From Armatimonadota bacterium (GTDB taxonomy: Bacteria > Armatimonadota > UBA10988), in assembly GCA_016235455.1 (NCBI GenBank), contig JACRKZ010000018.1, positions 1 to 64,000 on the forward strand: DNA of 64,000 bases. The letters are read 5' to 3'. The position numbers and the translations under genes were made by a program. The stretch's first letter is position 1. Each line of letters starts with the position of its first letter. Shown piece by piece: positions 41,853 to 50,312 of this stretch. Under the pieces are notes generated by a model. It searched no databases. It was not told where the DNA came from and saw only the letters and a program-made list of their open reading frames with translations.

Positions 41853-43013
41853 TTAGGTGGTCGGCGCGTAGTCCGGCGCGGCCGGCACATCCAGCGGCAT
41901 CCCGCCCTGGCGCAGCGATGCGGCGCCCTGGCAGCCGGTGGCCACGCTCATACGGCCGGCCAGCGCGGTGGCGATCGGCGCCTTGCCGTCCAGCACCATG
42001 TCCAGGAAGTCCTCGCAGATGACCGGGTCGGCACCGCCGTGTCCGCCTTCGGCGGGCTTCACCGTGTACTCGCGGTCGGAGAGCGACTTGTAACCGAAGC
42101 GGCGACGCAGCTTCACCCACACCTTGTTCTCCGGCTCTGAGTTCTCCACGCGGCCCTCGGTGCCGATGATGGTGTAGTTGCGGTGGTAGTCGGGCGTGAA
42201 GTGGCACTGCAGGTACGACGCCTTGATGCCGCCTTCAAGCATCATGATCATCGTCTGGTTGTCCTCAACGTCGATCTCTTCGCGGAAGGCGCACAGCTCG
42301 TGGCCCGGCCAGGCGCTCTGGCAGTCGGGGCAGGTGCGCTTCTCGTCACACTCGGGGCATATGAGGTCGTTGGGCTTGTCGCCGCCGTAGTAGTCGAGCC
42401 CGCCGAAGGCCGCCACGCGCTGGGTGTAGCGCCCGGTCAGCCAGTGGATCATGTCGATATCGTGCGCGCCCTTTTGCAGCAGCAGCGATGTGGCGTTGCG
42501 CCGGGTGGCATGCCAATCGTGATAGTAGAAGTGCCCGCCGTAGCCCACGAAGTGGCGCACCCAGGCCGCCTTGACTTCACCGATGACGCCCGAGTCGATG
42601 ACTTCCTTCATGACCCGGAAGATGTTCATGTAGCGCATGTTGAAGCCGCACATGAGGCGCAGACCGGAGTCGGCATAGGCCTTGAGCATGCGGTCGCAGC
42701 CGTCGATGGTGATGGCCAGCGGCTTCTCGCAGAAGACATGCTTGCCCGCCGACAGCGCGGCAATGGCGTGCTCCTCGTGGCAGAAATCGGGCGAGGTGAC
42801 CGCGATGGCATCGATGTCGTCGCGCTCCAGCAGTCGCCGATAGTCGTCCGTGACGAACGCCTGACCGTCGAGCGCCTCCGAGAACGACTTGCGGAAGCCC
42901 TCATTGGGGTCGGCGCCACCCACGACCACCGACCGCTTGTCGGGCTGATGCCAGTGCCGCCACAGTCCACCACGACCGGCCACGCCGATCATGCCAATGC
43001 GCAACTTGTCCAC
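41853..43013 (-). CDS. Gfo/Idh/MocA-family oxidoreductase
   Basis: NAD(P)-dependent sugar or cyclitol dehydrogenase, 386 residues, cytosolic. The Rossmann segment is LRIGMIGVAGRGGLWRHWHQ; the family lysine is in HVFCEKPLAITIDGCDRML (EKP), and the second domain has QKGAHDIDMIHWLTGRY. Residues 210-240 carry a Cys cluster, CPECDEKRTCPDCQ and a later LCAF, which could bind zinc. GTG 43013 is chosen for AAGGAG upstream and because it begins the Rossmann strand; an upstream frame extension looks non-coding. Substrate unknown; related genes in environmental bacteria act in plant-sugar catabolism. Confidence 0.9.
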   Translation of the reverse strand: MDKLRIGMIGVAGRGGLWRHWHQPDKRSVVVGGADPNEGFRKSFSEALDGQAFVTDDYRRLLERDDIDAIAVTSPDFCHEEHAIAALSAGKHVFCEKPLAITIDGCDRMLKAYADSGLRLMCGFNMRYMNIFRVMKEVIDSGVIGEVKAAWVRHFVGYGGHFYYHDWHATRRNATSLLLQKGAHDIDMIHWLTGRYTQRVAAFGGLDYYGGDKPNDLICPECDEKRTCPDCQSAWPGHELCAFREEIDVEDNQTMIMMLEGGIKASYLQCHFTPDYHRNYTIIGTEGRVENSEPENKVWVKLRRRFGYKSLSDREYTVKPAEGGHGGADPVICEDFLDMVLDGKAPIATALAGRMSVATGCQGAASLRQGGMPLDVPAAPDYAPTT

Positions 43014-43106
43014 CGTGCACTCCTTTGTGAGGCCGCTGCGCGCGGTACCGACCGCGGGCATCCAGCCTACCCCAGCCATCGGCGGGAGTTTAGCACGGTT
43101 CGAGCG

Positions 43107-43436
43107 CTACTTGGGCGGCAGGCTGCCAGCAAACGTCCAGCCACGGTCCAGCCAGTCGGCCAGCACCACCTCGTCGGCCAGGACGTCGGCAGCCACCACC
43201 ACCCAGCCCTTCATGGGCCGACCGGTGATGTCGAAGGGTCGCGTGCCGGGCTCCATGAGGGCCAGTTCGCCATCTGCCGGGCCGACGCGCACAATCAGTT
43301 CGGCTCCCAGCAGGCCCGCGGCCATGTTGCCATCGCGCAGCCAGCCGAGCCCGCCGAACATGCGCTTCTCGACGAATCCGGCGCGTCCCGCGTAATGCGC
43401 GTGGCAGCGTTGGTGCAGATCGGCGTCAAAGGCCAT
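43107..43436 (-). CDS. TfoX N-terminal-domain protein
   Basis: 109 residues, a single TfoX-N domain: HYAGRAGFVEKRMFGGLGWL, GNMAAGLLGAELIVRVGPAD, GRPMKGWVVVAADVLAD. In gammaproteobacteria TfoX/Sxy controls competence, but short single-domain proteins like this are widespread and mostly uncharacterised. ATG 43436 overlaps the end of the PhyH gene by 11 bases, so the two are co-translated. No competence genes are nearby, so a link to DNA uptake is not supported. Confidence 0.85.
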   Translation of the reverse strand: MAFDADLHQRCHAHYAGRAGFVEKRMFGGLGWLRDGNMAAGLLGAELIVRVGPADGELALMEPGTRPFDITGRPMKGWVVVAADVLADEVVLADWLDRGWTFAGSLPPK

Positions 43437-44229
43437 GGGTCGCGGGCTCCGTGGCTCGCTCGGCGAGCTCACGGCGCGCAGTGTACAACAGCAAATCGTC
43501 CTCGACCGCGGCCACCGCGTCCGTGGTTGTCGTCTTGGCGTACTGGGCCGCCGGGTTGCCCTGGCGATAGAAGCAGCCGATCAGCACCCAGCGCGGGTAG
43601 TCGCTCTCGTTGGCATCCGAGCGGTGCAGCGTGTTGCTATGGAAGAACAGCGCGTCGCCCGGCTCCATGGTGGCGTAGGCCAGCGGCAACACGGTCAGCG
43701 CCTGCGCCACCCGCGCGGGGTCGGCGCCGTGCTGTTCACCGATGGGACCATGGTCGAGGCGGCCGAGCAGATGGCTGCCGCGGATGACCTGGAGGCACCC
43801 GTTGTCGATGGTGCATGGATCGACGGCCACCATGCAACTGGCCAAGTCAGGATAGAGAAACTGCTCGCGGTCGTACCAGTAGCCGTAGTCCTGGTGCCAT
43901 TCCCAGGCGCCGCCGCCATGAGCTTCCTTCATCATCATCTTGTGGTGGAAGTAGCCCACCGGCCCGCCGAGCACCTGCTCCATGCCGCTGACCATGCGAC
44001 GGCCGCTGATCAGCGCGCTGTATACGTCGTCGCCGAGCTCGTAGCGCAGCGCCAGGCGCGAGGCGTTGCCGCCGGAATCGAGGCGGTCATTGGCGCCGGC
44101 GGCCAGCGCCCGATCGGCCTTGGCGATGGTGCGCAGCGCTTCGATCTCCTCGCGCGCGTAGAGACCACGCACGATGACATACCCATCTTGGGCAAAGCAC
44201 GCCAGATCCGACGCGGAAAGTGTGGCCAT
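43426..44229 (-). CDS. PhyH-family Fe(II)/2-oxoglutarate dioxygenase
   Basis: 267-residue cytosolic oxygenase. The iron ligands are seen in WEWHQDYGYWYDREQ (HxD) around residue 112 and FFHSNTLHRSDAN; the 2-oxoglutarate Arg is probably in YPRWVLIGC. Other family segments: FAQDGYVIVRGLYAREEIEA and NGCLQVIRGSHLLGRLDHG. It hydroxylates an unknown small substrate. ATG 44229 is used, with AGGGAG eleven bases upstream; further in-frame codons look non-coding. It is paired with the TfoX-N gene and divergent from the MFS gene. Confidence 0.9.
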   Translation of the reverse strand: MATLSASDLACFAQDGYVIVRGLYAREEIEALRTIAKADRALAAGANDRLDSGGNASRLALRYELGDDVYSALISGRRMVSGMEQVLGGPVGYFHHKMMMKEAHGGGAWEWHQDYGYWYDREQFLYPDLASCMVAVDPCTIDNGCLQVIRGSHLLGRLDHGPIGEQHGADPARVAQALTVLPLAYATMEPGDALFFHSNTLHRSDANESDYPRWVLIGCFYRQGNPAAQYAKTTTTDAVAAVEDDLLLYTARRELAERATEPATHGL

Positions 44230-44319
44230 GTCCGCTGAGACTCCCTTTGGCTCAGCCTGCGGCCACGCCCGTGCCTCGTCAGGACCCATTTCCTGACCCC
44301 CAGGTCTGCAAGTGCGTCC

Positions 44320-44348
44320 TTGTCGCCGGCCTATCCCGGTCGTATGCT
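44320..44348 (+). promoter_or_regulatory. Possible promoter of the MFS gene
   Basis: TTGTCG at 44320-44325 and TATGCT at 44343-44348 are 17 bases apart. The expected transcript start would be only about ten bases before ATG 44364, leaving a very short leader that just includes GGGAG. Confidence 0.4.
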
Positions 44349-44363
44349 GATCCTGGGAGTGCC

Positions 44364-45611
44364 ATGCGAACCAACCGACGTGCCGCGATCATCTACGCCA
44401 TCATCTTCCTCGACCTGCTGGCCTTTGGTATTGTGGTGCCGCAACTGGGCATCTATGCCAAGCACTTCGGCGCCGACGCGCTGACCCAGGGCCTGCTGGT
44501 CGGCTGCTACTCGGCCATGCAGTTCCTGTTCGCGCCGCTGCTCGGTCGTTGGTCGGACCGCATCGGGCGTCGGCCGGTACTGGTGGTCAGTCTGCTCACC
44601 TCGCTGGCCGGCCACGTACTGTTCGCGCTGGCGCACAGCCTGCCGCTGCTCTTCGCCGCGCGGCTTATCGACGGCCTGGGCGGGGCCAACGTCGCCACGG
44701 CGCAGGCCTACCTGAGCGACGTGACGCCACCCGAGCGGCGCTCCAAGGCCATGGCAGCGGTCGGCATGTCCTTCGGCATGGGGTTCATCCTGGGTCCGGT
44801 GGTGGGAGCGGTGCTGGCCCCCTGGGGCACGCACCACTGGGGTGCTTACGGCGGCAACCTGGCCATCGGCTCGGTGGCGGCGGCCTGCTCGCTGGCCACG
44901 ATGGTCATGACCATCGTGTGGTTGCCCGAATCGCTAGCGCCCGAGCAGCGTCACGGCGCGCGAGGCCCGCTGCGCTTCGTCGACCTGGCCAGTCTGCGCA
45001 GCGCCTGGGCGCTGCCGGAGGTGCGCAATCTGCTTCTGGTCAACCTGATCAGCGTGGCCGGTTTCGCCGTGCTGCACGCCATCCTCAGCTACTTCCTCAT
45101 CGACCAGTTGCACATCGTCGTGCGCTCGGCTGAGGGGGTGAAGTCGGCTCAGCGCGCCACGGGCTGGGTCTTTGGCTGGATCGGCATCGTCAGTTTCCTC
45201 GCTCAAGGCGGTGTCCACGCCGTGGCGCACCGGCTGGGCGAAGAGCGGCTTCTGCGGATGGGGCTCATTCTCCAGACGGTGGGTCTGGCGCTGCTGCCCA
45301 TCGGGGGCTCGCTGGGCTGGCTGTTGCTGTGGTGCTTCCCGCTGGCCGTGGGCAGCGCCCTGTGCAACGCGCTGCTGCCGGCGCTGCTCACGCTGCACAG
45401 CCCGCCAGAGCGGCGCGGCGAGATCCTTGGCCTGTCCTCTTCCCTGGGCAGCATCGGCCGCATTGGTGGGCCGCTGTGCGGTGGCTGGCTCTACGATCTG
45501 TCGCCCACCGCGCCGTTCGCCGTGGGTGTGGCGCTCACACTGGTCGCCGTTGCGGTATCATGGAGCGTTCCCGAGAGAGTCGTCGCATGCCAGGACCCAG
45601 CCTCCGCCTAG
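44364..45611 (+). CDS. MFS efflux transporter (TetA-like)
   Basis: 415-residue twelve-helix proton-coupled exporter. The start MRTNRRAAIIYAIIFLDLLA and motif A, GRWSDRIGRRPVLVVSLLTS, are typical of the TetA/DHA1 branch; the repeat half has HRLGEERLLRMGLI. Motif C-like GMSFGMGFILGPVVGAVLAP in helix 5 indicates drug:H+ antiport. The exported compound is not determinable; TetA relatives export tetracycline, but many environmental ones do not. ATG 44364 follows GGGAG. The next small gene overlaps its 3' end by 25 bases. Confidence 0.9.
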   Translation: MRTNRRAAIIYAIIFLDLLAFGIVVPQLGIYAKHFGADALTQGLLVGCYSAMQFLFAPLLGRWSDRIGRRPVLVVSLLTSLAGHVLFALAHSLPLLFAARLIDGLGGANVATAQAYLSDVTPPERRSKAMAAVGMSFGMGFILGPVVGAVLAPWGTHHWGAYGGNLAIGSVAAACSLATMVMTIVWLPESLAPEQRHGARGPLRFVDLASLRSAWALPEVRNLLLVNLISVAGFAVLHAILSYFLIDQLHIVVRSAEGVKSAQRATGWVFGWIGIVSFLAQGGVHAVAHRLGEERLLRMGLILQTVGLALLPIGGSLGWLLLWCFPLAVGSALCNALLPALLTLHSPPERRGEILGLSSSLGSIGRIGGPLCGGWLYDLSPTAPFAVGVALTLVAVAVSWSVPERVVACQDPASA

Positions 45612-45946
45612 TTGCCACCGCCGACCGCGTCACGCCCGACGATCCGCTGCCGGTGGCGGTAGCCGTCGTCAATTCCACCGGCCAGCCCCTGCACGGGCTG
45701 AGCGCCGAGCTCACGCTCGAGATCGAGAAGGGCGTGCTGCTGTCGTGGGAACTGATCCTCGCGGATGTGCCGGCCGGCGGCCAACTCGATCAGGCCATGC
45801 TCGACGCGCGGCCGGCATACCGCCTGCCGCACAACGCCGCCGTCGGCCAGGGCATGTTCCGCGCGCGGCTCTACGCCTCGGATGGCGCGCAGTTGGCCGA
45901 GGCCGAGCTCCAGTTACCGGTGACGGGCAGCGCCAGTCCGTCGTAA
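45587..45946 (+). CDS. Hypothetical beta-rich protein, 119 aa
   Basis: Short frame overlapping the end of the MFS gene. Composition and alternation (LRLVATADRVTPDDPLPVAV, ELTLEIEKGVLLSWELILAD, MFRARLYASDGAQLAEAEL) suggest a single Ig-like beta-sandwich without signal peptide. The start is uncertain: ATG 45587 has weak GAGAGAG upstream; ATG 45560 is in frame. Its last 76 bases overlap the 3' end of the leftward PhnP-like gene. No family recognised. Confidence 0.55.
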   Translation: MPGPSLRLVATADRVTPDDPLPVAVAVVNSTGQPLHGLSAELTLEIEKGVLLSWELILADVPAGGQLDQAMLDARPAYRLPHNAAVGQGMFRARLYASDGAQLAEAELQLPVTGSASPS

Positions 45947-46686
45947 GCCAGCCGCACGCCGGCCGGCAGCAGCGCGTCGTCACGCTCGTGGTCGTACTCG
46001 TGGGTCAGGTGCGTCAGCCACGCCTGCCTCGGCCTCACTTGTTCAATCACCGCCAGGGCCTCGTCCCGGCCCATGTGCGTGTTGTGCGGCGTGTGGCGCA
46101 GGCCGTCGATGACCAGCGTGTCGAGCCCGGCCATGCGGGCCAGCGTGGCCTCGGGCACGCGCTTGCAGTCCGGCACATAGGCGAAGTCACCCACGCGCAG
46201 GCCCAGCACGGTGAGGTCGCCGTGCTCCACGGGCAGCGGCTCCAGGCGCACGCCGGCCACCTCGACCGCCTGGTCGAAGTCGGGTACCAGCTGCAGATCG
46301 AGGCGCGGCTTGAACGAGCCGTTGTCGACGCCGTCAAAAGCGTAGGCGAAGACCCGGCGGACGCACGCGAGAGTCACCGCATCGCCCAGGATGGGCATGG
46401 GGCGTTTGGCGCGGAGGATGTACAGGCGCAGATCGTCGAGGCCGAAGATGTGGTCGAAATGCTCGTGCGTAAGCACCACGGCATCGACGCGCATGATGCC
46501 CGCGCGGAGCGCCTGTGCACGGAAGTCGGGGCCGCAGTCGAGGATGATGCTACGCTCGTCATCGTGCAGCCAGACCGAGGATCGCAGCCGCCGATTGCGC
46601 GGGTCGGGTGACGTGCACACCGGGCATTCGCAACCCAGGAACGGCACGCCGGCCGAGGTGCCGGTGCCTAGCAGAACGGCTTCGAT
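45871..46686 (-). CDS. PhnP-like metallo-beta-lactamase hydrolase with apparent ATC start
   Basis: 271-residue metallo-hydrolase. The family N-terminus EAVLLGTGTSAGVPFLGCEC is complete, including the structural Cys residues (CECPVCTSPDPRNRRLRSS) and the metal motif VVLTHEHFDHIFGLDDL; later FAYVPDCKR and WLTHLTHEYD. PhnP itself is a cyclic phosphodiesterase; the substrate here is unknown. No ATG, GTG or TTG opens this N-terminus: the first codon after an in-frame TAA that fits is ATC at 46686, six bases after a perfect GGAGGA. GTG 46647 would lose the first strand. Its 3' end overlaps the convergent small gene. Confidence 0.82.
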   Translation of the reverse strand: MEAVLLGTGTSAGVPFLGCECPVCTSPDPRNRRLRSSVWLHDDERSIILDCGPDFRAQALRAGIMRVDAVVLTHEHFDHIFGLDDLRLYILRAKRPMPILGDAVTLACVRRVFAYAFDGVDNGSFKPRLDLQLVPDFDQAVEVAGVRLEPLPVEHGDLTVLGLRVGDFAYVPDCKRVPEATLARMAGLDTLVIDGLRHTPHNTHMGRDEALAVIEQVRPRQAWLTHLTHEYDHERDDALLPAGVRLAYDGLALPVTGNWSSASANCAPSEA

Positions 46687-46739
46687 GGGTCTTCCTCCAC
46701 CGTGTTAGAATAGCACAGGTTGGAGTGGCCTCTTCCCCC

Positions 46740-47711
46740 ATGAGCAGCGAATGGCGACGCTTTGGCTGGCAGCAGATGACCTTCATGGCGCCGGCTGACT
46801 GGTACCTGACCAAGATCTCCACCGAGCGCGCCTCGGGTGAGCTGTGGCTGTCCGACGCCGACTTGCCGCGCCTGCAGGTCAAGTGGAACGACGCCGCCAG
46901 GGAGAAGAAGGTCAACCCCAAGGGCACCCTGACCGCCTATCTGGCCAGCATCGAGCGCGCGGCCAAGAAGCGCAAGCTGTCCTGGCAGGCCGAGCGCGAC
47001 CTGCGCTTCTTCAAGGGCGGCCAGGCCGACGTGTCCAGCCTTGAGGGTTTCCACTGGACCTCGGAGATTGAGGCTTACGGCGCCATCTGGTACAGCCCGA
47101 AGAGCCTGCGCGTCACGCTCAGCCAGGTCAACGGCAAGACCGGCGAGAGCGACCTCAAGGCACTGGCCAAGCGGGTGCTCAACTCGCTGAGCGACGCACC
47201 CCAGGGCGAACTCGACCTGTGGACCGCCTACGACCTGACCTGCTCGGTGCCGCACGACTTCACGCTGGCCGAACAGCACATGGAGACCGGTCGCACCGAA
47301 CTCGACTTCGTGCGCGGCAAACAGGGCGAAAGGCTAGCCTGCGCGCGCTACGGTCTGGCTGCCATCGCGCTCGAGCGCGTCGGCGACCTGGGTGACTGGG
47401 CCTATCAGCAGCGCTTCAAGGCCTGGTACACCTATGACCTCAAGCGCGAGCTGGCCAATTTCGGCAGTTGGTCTTGCGTCCACTTCAGTGGGCTCAAGAA
47501 GAGCTGGCGCGAACGGCTGCGCCAGCGCATCTACGCCTTCCTCGGTCGCAAACTGCCCGTGGCGCTGAGCGCCTGGGTGTGGCACTGCCCCGAAGAGAAC
47601 GTGATCCTCATTGTCGAGCACCAGCACGACCCGCGCGACGACAGCCTCGTACCCCGGCTCGCGGAGCATATGCTCAGCCGACCAGAGCTGGTCGCGCCGC
47701 CCAAGGGCTGA
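46740..47711 (+). CDS. Hypothetical protein, 323 aa
   Basis: Unrecognised soluble protein rich in Trp and Lys (WRRFGWQQMTFMAPADWYLT, YGAIWYSPKSLRVTLSQVNG, CSVPHDFTLAEQHMETGRTE). Two similar halves can be made out, each with a basic beta-rich segment and a W-containing end, so it may be an internal duplication. The weak ribosome site (GGAG at long distance) and the -10-like TAGAAT at 46706 leave the start uncertain, though ATG 46740 is the first plausible one. The methyltransferase gene follows after three bases. Function unknown. Confidence 0.7.
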   Translation: MSSEWRRFGWQQMTFMAPADWYLTKISTERASGELWLSDADLPRLQVKWNDAAREKKVNPKGTLTAYLASIERAAKKRKLSWQAERDLRFFKGGQADVSSLEGFHWTSEIEAYGAIWYSPKSLRVTLSQVNGKTGESDLKALAKRVLNSLSDAPQGELDLWTAYDLTCSVPHDFTLAEQHMETGRTELDFVRGKQGERLACARYGLAAIALERVGDLGDWAYQQRFKAWYTYDLKRELANFGSWSCVHFSGLKKSWRERLRQRIYAFLGRKLPVALSAWVWHCPEENVILIVEHQHDPRDDSLVPRLAEHMLSRPELVAPPKG

Positions 47712-47714
47712 GCC

Positions 47715-48500
47715 ATGCGGTTGGCAGCGACCACGGCACGCATCGAGCGGTTCGGCCAGCGCCCGGTCGCCGAGCAACTGGCCCTGGAGATGGGCATCCC
47801 CTTCTTGGAGCGCCGCAATCGTGGCGTTGAGCGCATCCTCGCCGAGGAGGGCCTCGACGGCCTCATCGTGGTCAACGATGAGGATGTGCAGTGGGTTGAC
47901 GGCGCGGGCGGCCGGTTCTTCTGGCACCCGAACATGGCTCTGGTGCGTATCCGTTCGGCGGCTCGCTGCGGCCTGCCCGACCCCATCGCCCGAGCCGGCA
48001 GGCTGGAGCCGGGCGATCGCGTCCTGGATGCCACGCTAGGCCTGGGCGCCGACGCCATCGTGGCCAGTGCGCACGTCGGCGAGACGGGGGTGGTCATCGG
48101 CATCGAGGTCTCGCCGGTCATCGCGGGGCTGGTCCGTAACGGCCTGGCCACGTATCAGCACAAACTCAACGCGTGCATGCGAAGGATTCGCGTGGTTTGC
48201 GGGAACTACGAGGCGCTGCTGGACGATCCCGAACTGGTCGGCGACGGCTGGGCCACGATCTTCTTCGACCCGATGTTCGAGCACACCGTCGAGGGCTCGA
48301 ACGGGTTGGACGGCGTGCGGCGGCTGGCCTGCTACGACCGGCTGACGCCCGAGATCATCGAGCGCGCCCGCCGACTGGCGCGCCGGGCAGTGGTGGTCAA
48401 GGGCCGCGGCAACGACCCGTGGCTCGGCGCGCTGGAGCCCGACCACTGGGTGCAAGGCCGGCACCGGCGCGTGGCCTATGCGGTTTTCGAGCCGAAGTAA
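47715..48500 (+). CDS. RsmJ-like class I SAM-dependent methyltransferase
   Basis: 261 residues. The SAM-binding motif is DRVLDATLGLGADAIVASAH; the catalytic-type motif is TIFFDPMFEHTVEGSNGLDG. The order of segments (MGIPFLERRNRGVERILAEE, VQWVDGAGGRFFWHPNMALV, NACMRRIRVVCGNYEALLDD) follows the family related to E. coli RsmJ, which methylates guanosine in 16S rRNA; substrate identity here is inferred. ATG 47715 is three bases after the previous stop. It is followed by two small coiled-coil genes in the same direction. Confidence 0.85.
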   Translation: MRLAATTARIERFGQRPVAEQLALEMGIPFLERRNRGVERILAEEGLDGLIVVNDEDVQWVDGAGGRFFWHPNMALVRIRSAARCGLPDPIARAGRLEPGDRVLDATLGLGADAIVASAHVGETGVVIGIEVSPVIAGLVRNGLATYQHKLNACMRRIRVVCGNYEALLDDPELVGDGWATIFFDPMFEHTVEGSNGLDGVRRLACYDRLTPEIIERARRLARRAVVVKGRGNDPWLGALEPDHWVQGRHRRVAYAVFEPK

Positions 48501-48515
48501 GAGAGCTGGAGCGAC

Positions 48516-48887
48516 ATGGACCTGTGGGACGAACTCAAGCGCGGCGCGCAGTCGATCGTGGACGAGGGCAGCAAGTTCGGCAAGATGGCCAAGCTGCGCT
48601 CTCAGGTCCGCGGGCTCGAGGCGGAGCTGGGTGACAAGATCTACGACCTGGGCACCCGCTCGCTGGAGTTGCACCGGCGCAACGAGCTGCATCACTTTGA
48701 GCTCGACGAGTTGTTTGCCGAGATCCAGGCCATGCAACGCGAACTGCGCGAGCGTGAAGCCGAGATCGAGGCCATGGCCGGCCGAGAGCCCAACGCGGCC
48801 GCCAGTGGCGCCTGTCCCGACTGTGGGCAGAAGGTCGTCGAGGGCGACCGCTTCTGCCGAGGGTGTGGCTACCGTCTGAAGGGATGA
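48516..48887 (+). CDS. Coiled-coil protein with C-terminal zinc ribbon
   Basis: 123 residues. Residues 10-90 form a continuous coiled coil (KMAKLRSQVRGLEAELGDKI, FAEIQAMQRELREREAEIEA). The end is a zinc ribbon, CPDCGQKVVEGDRFCRGCG. The basic MDLWDELKRGAQSIVDEGSK start may be amphipathic. The following gene is a paralog lacking the ribbon. The pair, four bases apart, probably form a heteromer. No specific function recognised. Confidence 0.75.
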   Translation: MDLWDELKRGAQSIVDEGSKFGKMAKLRSQVRGLEAELGDKIYDLGTRSLELHRRNELHHFELDELFAEIQAMQRELREREAEIEAMAGREPNAAASGACPDCGQKVVEGDRFCRGCGYRLKG

Positions 48888-48891
48888 CACG

Positions 48892-49290
48892 ATGAGCAAC
48901 TGGTTTGACCGATTCACGGATCTGGACAAGATGAAGGAACAAGCTGAGGGTTTGTGGGACCGCGGGGTGCGCGAGACCAAGCGCCAGGCCGCGCTGGCCA
49001 AGATCCGCATCCGCCTAATCAGCCTCGAACAGCGCATGAAAGCCGCGCTGCTCACCCTCGGCAAGCAGGTCTGGGACCTGCATTGCGCCGACACGTTGAC
49101 CAAGGACAACCTGGGCAACGCCTTCGACGCCCTGGAGTCGCTGGCTGACGAGATCGCCGAGGCCAAGGCCGACCTGGAGCAGGTCCAGAAGGCCACCACC
49201 GAGGCCGAGATCGCCGAAGCCGTGGCCGATGACACGCCCATCGATGAGGCGCCCGCCGGCGACGATGAGCCGGAGCGCAATCTGGAGTAG
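48892..49290 (+). CDS. Coiled-coil protein, paralog without zinc ribbon
   Basis: 132 residues, almost wholly helical. LAKIRIRLISLEQRMKAALL aligns in register with KMAKLRSQVRGLEAELGDKI of the preceding gene, and both continue with a Leu-Gly/Asp-Leu turn and a second helix (FDALESLADEIAEAKADLEQ). The end is a short acidic tail (DDTPIDEAPAGDDEPE) in place of the zinc ribbon. ATG 48892 is four bases after the previous stop. A strong hairpin follows, ending this transcription unit. Confidence 0.75.
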   Translation: MSNWFDRFTDLDKMKEQAEGLWDRGVRETKRQAALAKIRIRLISLEQRMKAALLTLGKQVWDLHCADTLTKDNLGNAFDALESLADEIAEAKADLEQVQKATTEAEIAEAVADDTPIDEAPAGDDEPERNLE

Positions 49291-49308
49291 GCGTCGTCTT
49301 GGTTTGTG

Positions 49309-49367
49309 GTTCTGCCTTCAGGCGGTCGCAGCTCGCCCAGCGCGTCGCGACCGCCTGAAGGCAGAAC
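49309..49367 (+). terminator. 21-bp perfect hairpin before hpnC
   Basis: Arms 49309-49329 and 49347-49367 pair without mismatch around a 17-base loop. It lies between the coiled-coil pair and the squalene operon. There is no T-run, so termination may be factor-assisted. Its right arm ends 16 bases before the TATAAT of the next promoter. Confidence 0.7.
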
Positions 49368-49383
49368 TTCGTACGCGCGCGTG

Positions 49384-49389
49384 TATAAT
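49384..49389 (+). promoter_or_regulatory. Consensus -10 element upstream of hpnC
   Basis: A perfect TATAAT, 20 bases before the hpnC GTG. No TTGACA-like -35 is present at 16-18 bases upstream, where the hairpin arm lies. It may drive hpnCDE with a very short leader. Confidence 0.5.
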
Positions 49390-49409
49390 GAGCCCCTGGA
49401 GTATGGCGC

Positions 49410-50312
49410 GTGGCGTGTTCGGTGGCCGAGAAGTATCGTCTGGACGAGGATCGGCCGATCGGGCTCGATGAGGCTCGTCGGCTGGCTGAGCAGTTGGCCA
49501 CCAGCCAGTATGAGAACTTCACCGTCGTCTCGTGGATGCTACCCAAACCGCTCCGACAGCACTTCTACAATGTCTACGCCTACTGCCGCGTAAGCGACGA
49601 TCTGGCCGATGAGGTAGGCGACACCGCTACCTCGCTGGACCTCCTCGACCGCTGGCGTACCGGACTGCACGCCATGTATGCCGGCCGACCCGACCACTGG
49701 GTGTTCACGGCTCTGGCCGACACGGTGGCCCAGTTCGACATCCCGGCCGACCCCTTCGACCACCTGCTCGATGCTTTCGTGCAGGACCAGCGTCAGCCGC
49801 GCTATGAGACCTACGACGACCTGCTGGGCTACTGCGTCAACAGCGCCAATCCCGTCGGGCAACTCGTGCTGTATCTCGGCGGCTACCGTGATGCCGAGCG
49901 ATTTGCGCTGAGCGACCACACCTGCACGGCGCTGCAACTGACCAACTTCTGGCAGGACGTGGCCCGTGACTGGGACAAAGGCCGTGTGTATCTGCCGCTC
50001 GAGGACATGCGCCGCTTCGGCGTGACCGAAGAGCAGATCGCGCAACGACGATTCACCGCCGAGTACCGGGACCTGTTGGCCTTCGAGTGCGCGCGGGCCA
50101 AGTCGCTGTTCGACCAGGGCGCCCGGCTGCTGGACATGATCGACGGTCATGTGCGGCGCGACGTGGCGCTGTTCACCGCGGGCGGCGTGGCCATCCTGCG
50201 GCGCATCGAGGCCGCCGGCTACGACACGTTGAGCAGCCGCCCCACGCTGGGCAAGGCCGGCAAGGTGATGCTCATGCTGCGTGTGCTGCTGGGAGGTCAA
50301 CCGTGGCGCTGA
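49410..50312 (+). CDS. hpnC: Squalene synthase HpnC (hydroxysqualene-forming)
   Basis: Converts presqualene diphosphate to hydroxysqualene in the HpnCDE route to squalene. 300 residues. First Asp-rich motif: YCRVSDDLADEVGD. Second region: NFWQDVARDWDKGRVYLPLE. Other family segments: ATSQYENFTVVSWMLPKPLR and YCVNSANPVGQLVLYLGGYR. GTG 49410 is chosen; GTG 49422 is possible. It overlaps hpnD by ten bases. No cyclase or other hopanoid gene is adjacent. Confidence 0.92.
   Translation: MACSVAEKYRLDEDRPIGLDEARRLAEQLATSQYENFTVVSWMLPKPLRQHFYNVYAYCRVSDDLADEVGDTATSLDLLDRWRTGLHAMYAGRPDHWVFTALADTVAQFDIPADPFDHLLDAFVQDQRQPRYETYDDLLGYCVNSANPVGQLVLYLGGYRDAERFALSDHTCTALQLTNFWQDVARDWDKGRVYLPLEDMRRFGVTEEQIAQRRFTAEYRDLLAFECARAKSLFDQGARLLDMIDGHVRRDVALFTAGGVAILRRIEAAGYDTLSSRPTLGKAGKVMLMLRVLLGGQPWR

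Noticed and set aside
46647..46649. GTG 46647 as start of the PhnP-like protein
   Set aside because: It would remove the conserved first beta strand, which is encoded directly upstream behind a perfect ribosome site.
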